Assembly (NCBI GenBank): GCA_036015235.1
Contig: CP107926.1
Coordinates: forward strand, 1,674,001 to 1,738,000
DNA length: 64,000 nt
Source of the DNA: Streptomyces sp. NBC_00433
GTDB taxonomy: Bacteria; Actinomycetota; Actinomycetes; Streptomycetales; Streptomycetaceae
Direction of reading: 5' to 3'
Below are positions 24,519-33,638 of this stretch, one piece after another. The translations under genes and the position numbers were made by a program. Below the pieces are notes generated by a model. The model was not told where the DNA came from, did no database searches, and saw only the letters and a program-made list of their open reading frames with translations. How positions within the stretch are numbered: the first letter of the stretch is position 1; each line of letters opens with the position of its first letter.

Positions 24519-27500
24519 CTACGTGCCGACGTGGATGTGCGACGCCCACGCCGATGGGTCATCCGGCCATCGGTCGCGCATTCGGCGGGTCGCGCTGTGG
24601 ACAGCCTCGGCAACGCCCGCGCCGTCGGCGATCGCCGAGTAGATCAGGTCGGCGACGTCCACCGCCTGCCAGTCGCCGATCCGCCACAGGGTGCCGATCA
24701 CGTGCCGATAGCCGGCGAGTTGGAAGGCGGAGGCCAGGTGGATCGCCTCGTCGGCCAGCCGACCGCTGGGACGCGCGGTGGAGCACGCGGACAGGAACGC
24801 CAGTTCGGCGTCGTCCATCCGGAGCCTGGCCAGGTCCGTCACGGTGAGCGGCCGGTTGTGGTGGTCGGCCAGCACCAGGCGCCCGGCCGACGGATCGGCC
24901 AGGTCGCTGCGCCCGTGGCAGGCGAAGTGTGCCCATCGGGCCCCGGTCAGCGCGTCGAGCACGGCGTCGTGGGTGGCGGCCGTGCCCGTGCGCACGTCGA
25001 CCTCGCCGGGGAAGTGCTGGCGCAGCACCGCCGTTTCGGCTTCGGCACCCGACAGATCTGCGTATCCACCCGGGGTCTTCGGCATCGCCACCACGACCGC
25101 CCGACCGGCACGGGGCGGAGGCGAATCCGCTGCGCGCCGGGAGTGGGCGAACGCCCGGAGCGTCGGGGTGACGGAGCACACCACCCGGTCCAGCACCGTG
25201 CGCGGCACGGCGTCGGACGCCGTGTCGTGGTGGCCCGCTGCGTGCAGTGGCAGGAACGACAACAGGTCCGACGGGCACCACCACAGTCGGGGCCAGGACT
25301 CGCCGTCGCGCGGCGTCCTGGTGATGCCCACGGCGTCGAGGACTGGACCGGCGACCGTGTCCCACAGCCAACCGAGCGTGCGCGTCATCCGATCCTGGGC
25401 GGCGGCTCGGGTCCGCGCGGAGTTGGCGGTGGTGTCCTCGACCGCCCGGAGGAAGTCGCGGACCTCGGCCAGCACGGCGTCGGGCGTGAGCGTGGGCAGC
25501 GGCACGGCCGTGACCTCGCCGTCGGCGGGCACGATCAGTGCGTAGGAGCCGTACTGGGACACACTGACGATCACCACCTGGCCTTCGTCCGGCGCGAGGT
25601 CTGCTATGGCCGGTGGGCCCAGGAAGCGGTCGAACCCGGGCAGCTTCTGGATGTCCGCGACGAGCCGGTCGAACGCCGTGGCCGTCGCACGTCGCGCCAC
25701 GACATCGTCCGCAGGACCGGGGGAGTCGAGTTCCGCGCACAGCGCGGTGAACCGGTCGGCCAGCTCCGGGTGGTGCTCGGCCAGCGCGGTGAGGTCGGTG
25801 CGGCTGTCCAGCGCCTGGCTCAGCAGCAGGCCGCGGCCCTGCTCGAACAGCTCAACGGCCTGGGCGACCGACCCGACCCGCACGCAGCACGCGGCGGCAT
25901 CCGACCCGGTCCCGTGCGCGCGGTCGAGCAGGAACTCCTGGTCGCGGCGGGTGAGTTGGCGCGGAACGGTCCGGGCCAAGAGATCGATTGTCGCCTGGTA
26001 TCCGGCCACGGCCTCCCCCCACCGGCCAGCCGCCGCGGCCAGGCTCCCCCACCCCGCCGCCGCCACCGCGCGGACCCGGGGGGGACCCACGTCGGCCGAC
26101 GCCGCTTCCCGCGCCGCCGCGAGCGCACCGTCGAGATCCGCGTCGGCACCGGTCCGGGCGTGCCGGTCGCGCAGCGCCCCACCCAGGTTGGCCAGGTACG
26201 CGGGGCGGTCCGGGTGATCGGCGGGCGCCTCGGCCACTGCGGCGCGTGCGGCCGCCACCGCCGCATCGAGATCCGCCGGTCGGCCGCTGTGCTCGTACCA
26301 CCCGCGCAGCACCAGGGCGTGGTTCGACCATGCCAGTGCCCGGGCCGGGTGACCGGGTGGATGCGCCGCGACTGCGGACCGGCTGGCCTCCACCGCCTCG
26401 TCCAGATCTGTCGCCTCGCCGCCGATCCTGAACCGCGCCTGCAACGTCCCGGCGAGGTTGGACAGACGTGCCGCCCGGCCGGGGTGCTCGAGCGGGGTGG
26501 TGCGCACGGCCTTCCGGCAAACGGCGATCGCCTCGTCCAGGTCCTCGGGGTCGCCTACCGAATCGAAGCGGATCTGCAGGGCGCCGCCCAGGTTCGCCAG
26601 CATCAACGCCCGGTCCGGGCCGGTGGCCTGCGCGGCGAGCGCCGCTCGCTGCAGCAGATCGACCGACTCGTCCAGGTCGGTCTGGCTGCCGGTACGCCGG
26701 AACCGGGCCAGCAGCGCGGCCCCGAGGTTGCCGAGGAACGCCGGGAGGTGGGGGGAATGCTGCGGTGCGGCGTCGATCGCGGCCCGCCCGGCTTCGACCG
26801 CTTCGTCGAGATCCGCGAGCCGGTCGGTGCGTTCGAACAGGGTGCGGAGGGTGTCGCACATGTTGGCCAGGTAGTTGGGGCGGTTGAAGTCGCCGACGGG
26901 CGTGGCGGCCACCGCGCTTCGGCCGAGCGCGGCCGCCTCCTCCAGGTCGCCGAGGTCGCCGGTGTTCTTGTAGCGCCGACTCAGTGCGTTGCCGAGGTTG
27001 GCCTGCCGCCCGCCGAGTTCGGGGTCCCCGGCCGGGGTCGCCGCCACCGCGGCGCGACCGTGCGCTATCGCGTCGGTGAGGTCCGATCTGTTTCCGAAGT
27101 GGACGAACCGGACCAGCAGCAGGTCGCAGAGGGCGGATAGGTGCGAGGCCCGTTCGGAATCGTCGACCGCCGTGGCGACCGCGGCCCGGCACGCCTGGAT
27201 CGCCTCGTCCTGATCAGCCGGATCCCCGGCGCGTTGGAACCGGGCCGCCAGCAGTTCGCTCAGTTCGGCCGCGTCCGGCCCATCGGGTGGGCTCGAACCG
27301 GTGCGCGCTTCCTCGATCCTCCGATCCAGCCCGGCCGCCTGGTCGCCGAAGGCGGTCCTGGTCCGCAGTGCGAGGTCGAGATTGGACACCATCGCGGCGT
27401 GGTCGGGGTGATCCGGCCAGCCGGTGACCGCGGCCTGGCCGGCCTCGATGGCGGCATCCAGGTCGGCCTCGCTCGCCAGGTGCTCGAACCGGGTCAGCAG

Positions 27501-30131
27501 CGCGCTGCCCAGGTTGGACAGGTAGGTGGCGCGGGCGGGCTCGTCGGGTCGGCTGGCCCCGACCGCCGCCCGGCAGAACTCGATCGACTCGGTCAAGTCG
27601 GCCGGGAGTTCGGCGCATTCGAACCGGGTCAGCAGCGCGCTGCCCAGGGTGGTCAGGTATCGGGCGTAGTCGGGGTGGTCGGATCCGGCCACGGCGATGG
27701 CCCGCCGCAGCAGGGCGACGGACCGGTTCAGCGTGACCGCGTCGTAGTTCTCCTGCGTTTCCCGGAACTGCGCCCGGCCGAGTTTGGCCAGCACCGCGGC
27801 CCCGTCCGGCTCGGCCGGCGGTTTGTCGTCCCACAGTTCGCCGATCGGCTCGGGAACGGCGCCGTCGCCCAGCGGGTACAAGGGGGCGAGCAGATCCAGC
27901 GCGATCATCAGCTCCGGGTCGTCGTCCACCGTGCCACGGGCAGCGAACCGCGACCAGAACAGCCAGCCCGCAGTCTGCGCAATCTCGATGTCCTCGACCG
28001 GATCGGGCACCGAACAGAGCAGATCCACCACCTGGCCAATCGCGTCGGAGCCGAGTACGACCTCCGGCGCACGAGTGGTGGTGAACCGGTCGACCCGCCT
28101 GCGGACCTGCCGAATCCGATGATCCCTCGCCGAGCCCCGTCCGGGCCCCTCGTCGAGTTCCACCTCCGGGTCCGGATTACGTTTCGAGCCGGTCTCCTCG
28201 GCAGGATGCCGCGCGGCCGATTCGAGATCAGACCCGATCACCGAACGGACCGGATCGTCTTCCGCTAAATCATCCAGTGCGCCGACGCCGGTGGCCTCGA
28301 TGTCTGCCAGAGCCTTCCGGGCATCCGAAAGCGCTTGCGCGTCTTCGGATTTAGTGAACGCGGTCCGCAGAGTGGCGATCAGGCCGTTCACGTGGTCGAC
28401 CAGTTCCGGGTGGCCGTCGGGCACCTCGGTGACCGCGGCCCGACCTGCCGCAATGGCCTCGCGCAAACTGTCGGGATCACCGGTCCGTCTGAACAGCATG
28501 TGCAGGCTGATCCCGAGGTTGGACTGGAATCGAGTGTGCCACGGATGATCGACCGGAATCGCCGCAAGAGCCTTTCGGTTGGCCGAAACGGCGTCGCCCA
28601 GCGTCCGCAGATCATCGGTCTCGTCGAACTGGGCCAGCAGCGAGCTCCCGAGGTTGGACAGGCTCGCAGCCCGCAGGGGACGGCCGTCGGGGATCGCCGC
28701 GACGGCACGACGACCGGCCGCAACGGCATCGTCCAATGCCTGCCGGTCGCCGGTATGGTCGTACAGCGCGCGCAGCGTGTTCCCAAGGTTGGTCAGGCAG
28801 CCGGCTTTGCCGGGATGCCCGTCGGGGATGGCGGCATCGACCTGGCGGTGGGCGACGACCGCCTCGTGGAGCAGGTTCGCGTCTCCGGTGACTTCGAACA
28901 GTTCCCGCAGGCTCACGCCGAGGTTGGCCAGGACGTCCCGCCGGGCAGTGTGGTTGGCGGGCAGGAAGGCCGTCGCGGCGCGCCCGATGGCGACCGCCTC
29001 CGTCAGCGCAGCGCGATCCCCGGTGTGCTCGTACAACAACTGCAGCCTCCCGCCGAGGCTCGACATGCTCCCCGCCCGACCGGGATCGTCCTCCGGCATG
29101 CTCTCCAACGCCGCCCGGCCGACCGTGATCGCCTCCCGCAACATGGCGGTGCCGCCGTTCGCTTCGAACGCGACGCGCAGGGTATTTCCCAGGTTGGACA
29201 GGCAGGCGGCCCGGTCGGGATCGCCGACCGGAATCGCGGCGACCGCATCCCGCCCGGCGGTGATCGCCTCGTCGATGGCCCGCTCATCCCCGGCGTGCTC
29301 GTGCAGCATTTGGAGCGCGACGCCCAGATTGGACAGGCGACCGGCTCGGATGGCCCCGTCCCCTGGGGTCGCGGCCACTGCGGACCGGGCCAGCTCCACC
29401 GACTTACGCAGCATGCTGACGACCCCAGTGCGCTCGAACAGGGACCGCAGCGAAAGCCCGACTTCGCCGGCATGTTCGGGGTACTCGGGATCGCGTTCGT
29501 CCATTACCTCGAGCAGTGTCAGGCCCACGCTCACCGCCTCCTGGAGCACGTCCGCGTCGCCGGTCTCGTCGGCCAGCGCGGACGCCGCGTGATGCATGTT
29601 CGACAGGCACGGCCCGTACATCGGGTGGTCCTCCGGAACGGCGGACAACGCCATCCGGAACAGGTGAACAGCCTTCTCCAATGCCGCCAGGTCACCGTCG
29701 CGTCGGAACCAGCCGACCAATTCCACACCCTGGTCGGTACAGACGGCCGGGTCCACCCGCCCACCCTTGCGCTTACGCTTCTTGGGGCGACGGGCCTGTT
29801 CGGCGTACAAGCTGCGCAATTGCTCCGGCACCGCATCCGGGTCGGCCTGGTACACCGGCTGGTAGAGGATCGCAGCCATGCGCAGATCCTCGTCACATTC
29901 ATCGACCGGCAGCGCCTGAACCCGCAGCCAGTACAGCTCGCCGACGGCCCGCAGCACCTCCAGGTCGGAGTCCTCACCGGACCCGAGCACCCGGGCCAGC
30001 AGGGCACCCGCCTCTTCCAACGCTTCCGGCGCCAGCACCCATCGTGTATGACCGGTCTCGACAGCATGCGCGGTCCGCACCCGCACGGCCGCGAGCAACT
30101 TCTCCCGCACAAACACCGCCCCCTGCCCCAA
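24519..30131 (-). CDS. Giant TPR-CHAT protein (predicted caspase-like protease), 1,870 aa
   Basis: TTG start at 30131 fits the longest frame; a GTG at 30116 with G-rich upstream sequence is also possible. The protein is a long array of about 45-50-residue TPR units (recurring Leu-Ser-Asn-Leu-Gly ... Gly-Asp ... Leu-Asp-Glu-Ala-Val ... Gly-Arg-Ala-Ala-Val). A non-TPR header around residues 40-110 is repeated around 690-780, so the array is a fused duplication. A basic Lys/Arg stretch lies near residue 130. The last about 330 residues are a CHAT domain with catalytic His about 1739 (Phe-Ala-Cys-His-Gly) and Cys about 1783 (Leu-Ser-Ala-Cys-Ser-Thr-Ala). CHAT proteases act in defence and programmed death; here the TPRs would sense a trigger. 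The trigger and substrate are unknown. Confidence 0.9.
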   Translation of the reverse strand: MGQGAVFVREKLLAAVRVRTAHAVETGHTRWVLAPEALEEAGALLARVLGSGEDSDLEVLRAVGELYWLRVQALPVDECDEDLRMAAILYQPVYQADPDAVPEQLRSLYAEQARRPKKRKRKGGRVDPAVCTDQGVELVGWFRRDGDLAALEKAVHLFRMALSAVPEDHPMYGPCLSNMHHAASALADETGDADVLQEAVSVGLTLLEVMDERDPEYPEHAGEVGLSLRSLFERTGVVSMLRKSVELARSAVAATPGDGAIRAGRLSNLGVALQMLHEHAGDERAIDEAITAGRDAVAAIPVGDPDRAACLSNLGNTLRVAFEANGGTAMLREAITVGRAALESMPEDDPGRAGSMSSLGGRLQLLYEHTGDRAALTEAVAIGRAATAFLPANHTARRDVLANLGVSLRELFEVTGDANLLHEAVVAHRQVDAAIPDGHPGKAGCLTNLGNTLRALYDHTGDRQALDDAVAAGRRAVAAIPDGRPLRAASLSNLGSSLLAQFDETDDLRTLGDAVSANRKALAAIPVDHPWHTRFQSNLGISLHMLFRRTGDPDSLREAIAAGRAAVTEVPDGHPELVDHVNGLIATLRTAFTKSEDAQALSDARKALADIEATGVGALDDLAEDDPVRSVIGSDLESAARHPAEETGSKRNPDPEVELDEGPGRGSARDHRIRQVRRRVDRFTTTRAPEVVLGSDAIGQVVDLLCSVPDPVEDIEIAQTAGWLFWSRFAARGTVDDDPELMIALDLLAPLYPLGDGAVPEPIGELWDDKPPAEPDGAAVLAKLGRAQFRETQENYDAVTLNRSVALLRRAIAVAGSDHPDYARYLTTLGSALLTRFECAELPADLTESIEFCRAAVGASRPDEPARATYLSNLGSALLTRFEHLASEADLDAAIEAGQAAVTGWPDHPDHAAMVSNLDLALRTRTAFGDQAAGLDRRIEEARTGSSPPDGPDAAELSELLAARFQRAGDPADQDEAIQACRAAVATAVDDSERASHLSALCDLLLVRFVHFGNRSDLTDAIAHGRAAVAATPAGDPELGGRQANLGNALSRRYKNTGDLGDLEEAAALGRSAVAATPVGDFNRPNYLANMCDTLRTLFERTDRLADLDEAVEAGRAAIDAAPQHSPHLPAFLGNLGAALLARFRRTGSQTDLDESVDLLQRAALAAQATGPDRALMLANLGGALQIRFDSVGDPEDLDEAIAVCRKAVRTTPLEHPGRAARLSNLAGTLQARFRIGGEATDLDEAVEASRSAVAAHPPGHPARALAWSNHALVLRGWYEHSGRPADLDAAVAAARAAVAEAPADHPDRPAYLANLGGALRDRHARTGADADLDGALAAAREAASADVGPPRVRAVAAAGWGSLAAAAGRWGEAVAGYQATIDLLARTVPRQLTRRDQEFLLDRAHGTGSDAAACCVRVGSVAQAVELFEQGRGLLLSQALDSRTDLTALAEHHPELADRFTALCAELDSPGPADDVVARRATATAFDRLVADIQKLPGFDRFLGPPAIADLAPDEGQVVIVSVSQYGSYALIVPADGEVTAVPLPTLTPDAVLAEVRDFLRAVEDTTANSARTRAAAQDRMTRTLGWLWDTVAGPVLDAVGITRTPRDGESWPRLWWCPSDLLSFLPLHAAGHHDTASDAVPRTVLDRVVCSVTPTLRAFAHSRRAADSPPPRAGRAVVVAMPKTPGGYADLSGAEAETAVLRQHFPGEVDVRTGTAATHDAVLDALTGARWAHFACHGRSDLADPSAGRLVLADHHNRPLTVTDLARLRMDDAELAFLSACSTARPSGRLADEAIHLASAFQLAGYRHVIGTLWRIGDWQAVDVADLIYSAIADGAGVAEAVHSATRRMRDRWPDDPSAWASHIHVGT

Positions 30132-30225
30132 CCGGCAGCAGTCTACCGAGACCGCCGATCAACGAGGGGGCCTTGGCCCTTGATCGTGGACACCCTGATC
30201 ATTGGATCGTGAAGATCCATAGGAC

Positions 30226-30588
30226 AGGCACTCGGGATTCCAGACGGACGGCCACCACGGTCTGTGCAATTCTGTCCGCGACAGTGGGTACTCCGAGAAT
30301 CCTGACTCCCCCACCATGAGCTTTGGGGATTTCCACCGCTCGCACCGGGGGCGGAAAGTAACTGCCCGAGGACATCCGGCTCCAGATCTTGTAGAGATTC
30401 CTTTGCAAGTCCTTCTCGAAGTCCTCGATCGAGCAGCCATCCACTCCTGGTGCACCCTTGTTAGCCCTGACCTTCTCCCATGCCTCCCACACTTCCCACT
30501 TCGAGATATCAAACGGCTTTTCTGGAGACTTCAGCTCGTCCACGCGACTCTTCCCAGGCACTCTGGTTGATCGAACGAACACAGCCAC
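30226..30588 (-). pseudogene. Group II intron reverse transcriptase/maturase, N-terminal fragment
   Basis: About 120 residues. Trp-Glu-Lys-Val-Arg-Ala-Asn-Lys-Gly-Ala-Pro-Gly-Val-Asp-Gly (RT-0/1 motif), Leu-Tyr-Lys-Ile-Trp-Ser-Arg-Met-Ser-Ser-Gly-Ser-Tyr-Phe-Pro-Pro-Pro-Val-Arg and Val-Arg-Ile-Leu-Gly-Val-Pro-Thr-Val-Ala-Asp-Arg-Ile-Ala-Gln are standard for bacterial group II intron RTs. The fragment ends near Leu-Glu-Ser-Arg-Val. The catalytic Tyr-Ala-Asp-Asp and maturase domain are lost. Confidence 0.88.
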
Positions 30589-31104
30589 GGATGACCCGGA
30601 CCCTTCGCTCCACCCCCGTTACAGGGGCTTCTCCACTACTACGGTCCGGTCCGCCAGCGAGATCCGCCTCGGTACTCAGTCCCTCGCGGTTTCAGCCGTC
30701 TCGGGACGCTCCCTCACGCCGCCCATGTGCACGGCGATGCCGGACCTCGCCTTCCCACGTTCCACGTGAAAGCAGCAGACCAGGCTCGCGTCGCCTCCAT
30801 GCCGGGCACCATCTGGCCAGTAATCGGGTTTCCGCCAGACTCGTCCTGGAGCCATATCCAACACCCCCAGTTTTGATGCCGTCTGTAAGTTTTCGACACG
30901 TCAGCAGCGATTCACTTACGTTCGCCTTCCTGGTCCCCACCTGACGCCTCATGGACGCCTTTTCCACATCGCTCACCACGACGGTCTTCAGCCAACGCAG
31001 CATGTGGCGGTTTGAAACCTCTCCCCGAAGAGCGGTTCCGAAGGGCCTTCCTTCATCTTCCACGCAGCATTGCTTTCCAAGAGGTTCCTATCTACATTCC
31101 GCAC
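30226..31104 (-). other. Truncated group II intron: 5' RNA domains plus start of the maturase ORF
   Basis: On the minus strand the intron begins at 31104 with GTGCG, the conserved GUGYG 5' end. About 515 bp of non-coding sequence follow, as expected for domains I-III. The reverse transcriptase ORF then starts at about 30588. Local base composition is visibly lower in GC than the surroundings, another mark of a group II intron. It breaks off inside the RT gene near 30226; domains V and VI are absent, so it cannot splice. Confidence 0.75.
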
Positions 31105-31616
31105 CTCTCTTTTCGCATTCGTGGCACACAGATATCACGTACCTCCCGGTGGGCGAGGGCCGGTTCCTCTACCTGGCAACGGTGTTGGACCTGTGCTCCA
31201 AGCGCCTGGCGGGTGGTCGATCGCCGACCACATGCGGACCGGGCTGATAACCGATGCCTTGCGGGCGACTGCCGGCACGCGGGGCGGGGACCTGCGCGGA
31301 GCGATCTTCCACAGCGACAACGGGGCCCAGTACGCATCGAAGGAATTCGCATTGCTTTGCGGCGAGTTGGGCGTGGTCCGGTCGCGCGGGGCGGTCGGCA
31401 CGAGCGCGGACAACGCCGCCGCGGAATCGTTCAACGCCAGCCTGAAACGGTAAACGCTCAAGGGCGCGAAACGCTGGCCCGGTGCCCACGCCGCCCGCCT
31501 GGACGTCTTCCGCTGGGTCACCCGCTACAACACCCAGCGACGGCACTCCGCCATCGGCCAGCAGAGCCCGATCAGCTACGAACAACGATCAACTACGCTA
31601 ACCATCGCCGCATGAC
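31105..31616 (+). pseudogene. IS3-family OrfB, 3' part with frameshift and nonsense mutation
   Basis: It starts abruptly next to the intron 5' end with Thr-Asp-Ile-Thr-Tyr-Leu-Pro-Val-Gly (first catalytic Asp). A 1-nt shift near 31210 moves coding to another frame (Trp-Ser-Ile-Ala-Asp-His-Met). The second Asp follows in His-Ser-Asp-Asn-Gly-Ala-Gln-Tyr and the Glu in Ala-Ala-Glu-Ser-Phe-Asn-Ala. At 31451 Arg-TAA replaces the expected Arg-Glu (GAA to TAA). It ends Gly-Gln-Gln-Ser-Pro-Ile-Ser-Tyr-Glu. Three lesions make it non-functional. Confidence 0.85.
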
Positions 31617-31673
31617 ACCCGGTGTCCACGGTCAAGGGCGAAGCCCCCCCCCCGCAGGGCGGGGGCCGGCGCC

Positions 31674-31727
31674 GGGAGTACCACCATGCCGCCTGACCAG
31701 GCCAGATGATTAATCGGCACCCACAAT
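31674..31727 (+). repeat. IS-A right-end scrap
   Basis: AGTACCACCATGCCGCCTGA, the last codons of an IS-A transposase, is followed by the terminal repeat AGATGATTAATCGGCACCC. Only about 50 bp of this copy remain, wedged between the IS3 right end and an IS701 fragment. Confidence 0.8.
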
Positions 31728-31730
31728 GCC

Positions 31731-32035
31731 CCTGACCACACTGGTCCCTTCCCCAAACTCCGCTGGCGCATCGAGCACGACTACCGGGAGATGAAACAGG
31801 CTCTGGGATTGGCCCACTTCGAGGGCCGCACCTGGAACGGCTGGCACCACCACGTCACCCTCGTCTCCGCCGCGCACGCCTTCTGCACGCTGCAACGACT
31901 GGCACGAGCCCCAAAAGACGCGGCGCGGGTCTGAGCCTCTATCAGGTCGTCCGCGAGCCGCAGACACTCCGCGCCCTCTGGACCGGCGCCTGCCCCACCT
32001 GCCACCGCAACACACCCACACCACTACGAACCTGA
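31731..32035 (+). pseudogene. IS701-family transposase, C-terminal remnant with frameshift
   Basis: Frame one reads Leu-Arg-Trp-Arg-Ile-Glu-His-Asp-Tyr-Arg-Glu-Met-Lys-Gln-Ala-Leu-Gly-Leu-Ala-His-Phe-Glu-Gly-Arg, the YREMK signature and Glu of DDE transposases of this family. After a 1-nt shift near 31925 a second frame gives Gly-Leu-Ser-Leu-Tyr-Gln-Val-Val-Arg-Glu and Trp-Thr-Gly-Ala-Cys-Pro-Thr-Cys-His-Arg-Asn. The 5' three quarters are missing, replaced by the IS-A end. Confidence 0.8.
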
Positions 32036-32081
32036 CCAAGCCCTGCTAGCGCTGTGGCCGGTAAGCCGTCGGCGCCGCGGG

Positions 32082-33638
32082 TCAGGGGCGGGCGGTGGCG
32101 GCGGAGAGGGTGGCGACGCGGTCGAAGCGGGTGTCGAGGTCGTCGTCGCCGTGGTGGACGACGAGCAGGCCGCGGCCGGTGGTGCGGGCGAGGAGCGCCC
32201 GCAGGACGAGGTCACGGCCGTGCTGGTCGAGGTTGGCGAAGGGCTCGTCGACGAGGTAAACGTCCGCGTCCTCGGTGAGCAGCGCGGCGACTCCGGTGCG
32301 CTGGCGCTGGCCGGATGACAGGTCGGTCGGCAACTGGTCTGCCAATGCGGTCAGTTCGAGGATGTCCCGCAGCTTCGTATCGGGGACGAGATCGCGTACC
32401 GGCAGTGGTGGCAGGTTGACCGGGGCGGTCAGGCTCGCGACCCTCGGCGGGAGGGTGACGACGCCCGCGTCCGGGGCGAGGGTGCCGGAGATGATGTGCA
32501 GCAGCGTCGTCTTGCCGCAGCCGTTGGGGCCGCGCAGCAGCACGTGCTCGCCGGGCCGCAGCTCGAAGTCCTCGATCGCGACGGTTGTCCCGGCGCCACC
32601 GTCCCTTTCCTCGCCGCCGGCCTCGGGCGCTCCGTAGCGGACCCGGGCGCCGTGCACGACGATCAAGGGGCCCTCGTCGTGGTACGGCGCCGGGCACGCG
32701 CCGCGGAGCGCTTCGATGCGCTTGAGCACCGCGGTGTTCCTGCGCACCTGCGGGATCATGTTGATCAGGTCGAAGATGCCGGTGACGGCCCGCCACAGCG
32801 AGTTGACGAAGGCCAGGAAGCTGCCGAAGGTCATCCGCCCGGCGAAGACGAAGTAGGCGCCGACGACCATCGAGGCGGTGTCGGACAGGTTCATCACCAG
32901 ATTGCTGAGCGTGCTCTGCTTCTGCGTGAGGCGGTAGTTGACGAAGGTGATGTCCAGGAAGCCGCTCAGGGCCCGCTCGTTGGCGGCGCGGGTACCGGGG
33001 CGCAGGGCACGCATGCCGCGCAGCGCGTGGAAGGCCTCCAGGGTGCGGGTGAGGGTGTTGATGTAGCGGGCCTCCCCCTCCCGCTCCGGCTCGGTGTTGC
33101 CCTCAATGCGCTTGGCGATGCGGTTGCTGACGAGGACCAGCGGCGGCACGATCACCAGCAGGATCAGGCTGGCCTGCCAGGACAGGTAGAGCAGCACGCC
33201 GACGAACACCACGGATGCCAGCGCCTGTTTGGCGATGCGCACGCACACGTCGATCGCCGGCAGCACACCCTCGTGGACGTCGTTGTGCACGCGGCTGACG
33301 TACGAGGCGCTGCCGGCCGCCGCCAGCCGCCGCCCGTCCTGGCCGAGGGCGCGGTCCAGCAGTTCCATCTCCAGGTGCAGCACAAAGGTGTTCTCGCACC
33401 GCTTGCGCCACCGGGAGATCCAGTAGCCCCCGATGTTCAGGGTGAGGCCGAGCAGCAGGTAGAACAGGCCGAGCGTGATGAACTTCGCGAAGTGCCCGGC
33501 GACGATGGCCTGGTCGAACAGGGCTTTGACCAGCAGGGGGTGCACCAGCGCCTCGACGCCGCTGACGAGCGCCTCCAGGATGAGGATCGTCGCGAAGCGG
33601 GGGCGGTGGCCGCGCAGTGTGCGCCACAGCTCGGTCAC
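32082..33638 (-). CDS. ABC transporter (TMD-NBD half-transporter) of the class III lanthipeptide cluster
   Basis: 518 residues from GTG 33638, which overlaps the LanKC stop (GTGA). Residues 1-310 hold six transmembrane helices of the exporter type. The nucleotide-binding domain has Walker A Gly-Pro-Asn-Gly-Cys-Gly-Lys-Thr-Thr, signature Leu-Ser-Ser-Gly-Gln-Arg-Gln-Arg and Walker B Val-Tyr-Leu-Val-Asp-Glu-Pro. The protein should homodimerise. There is no C39 peptidase domain, so leader removal must come from another protease, as is common in class III systems. The NBD is rather short between Walker A and signature. Translational coupling to LanKC makes export of the mature lanthipeptide its likely job. 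Confidence 0.9.
   Translation of the reverse strand: MTELWRTLRGHRPRFATILILEALVSGVEALVHPLLVKALFDQAIVAGHFAKFITLGLFYLLLGLTLNIGGYWISRWRKRCENTFVLHLEMELLDRALGQDGRRLAAAGSASYVSRVHNDVHEGVLPAIDVCVRIAKQALASVVFVGVLLYLSWQASLILLVIVPPLVLVSNRIAKRIEGNTEPEREGEARYINTLTRTLEAFHALRGMRALRPGTRAANERALSGFLDITFVNYRLTQKQSTLSNLVMNLSDTASMVVGAYFVFAGRMTFGSFLAFVNSLWRAVTGIFDLINMIPQVRRNTAVLKRIEALRGACPAPYHDEGPLIVVHGARVRYGAPEAGGEERDGGAGTTVAIEDFELRPGEHVLLRGPNGCGKTTLLHIISGTLAPDAGVVTLPPRVASLTAPVNLPPLPVRDLVPDTKLRDILELTALADQLPTDLSSGQRQRTGVAALLTEDADVYLVDEPFANLDQHGRDLVLRALLARTTGRGLLVVHHGDDDLDTRFDRVATLSAATARP

Larger units (their letters stand above)
30166..31648 (+). mobile_element. IS3-family element carrying a truncated group II intron (composite fossil)
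   Basis: The left end GGCCTTGGCCCTTGATCGTGGACACC (30169-30194 region) pairs with the right end whose reverse complement reads GGCTTCGCCCTTGACCGTGGACACC (ending near 31648). Between them lie about 30 bp of IS3 left end, a group II intron piece in opposite orientation, then the 3' half of IS3 orfB. orfA and the 5' half of orfB are missing. The simplest history is intron insertion into orfB, then deletion of the IS3 left half together with the intron 3' half. Confidence 0.75.

Noticed and set aside
24417..27140. A 907-codon plus-strand frame opposite the CHAT protein
   Set aside because: Mirrors the repetitive TPR codons; no recognisable domains and antisense to a gene with conserved motifs.
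24519..30131. TPR repeats as a DNA-level tandem repeat or CRISPR-like array
   Set aside because: The repeats are degenerate at DNA level and keep reading frame and protein motifs; no constant repeat/spacer pattern. No CRISPR array was seen in the window.
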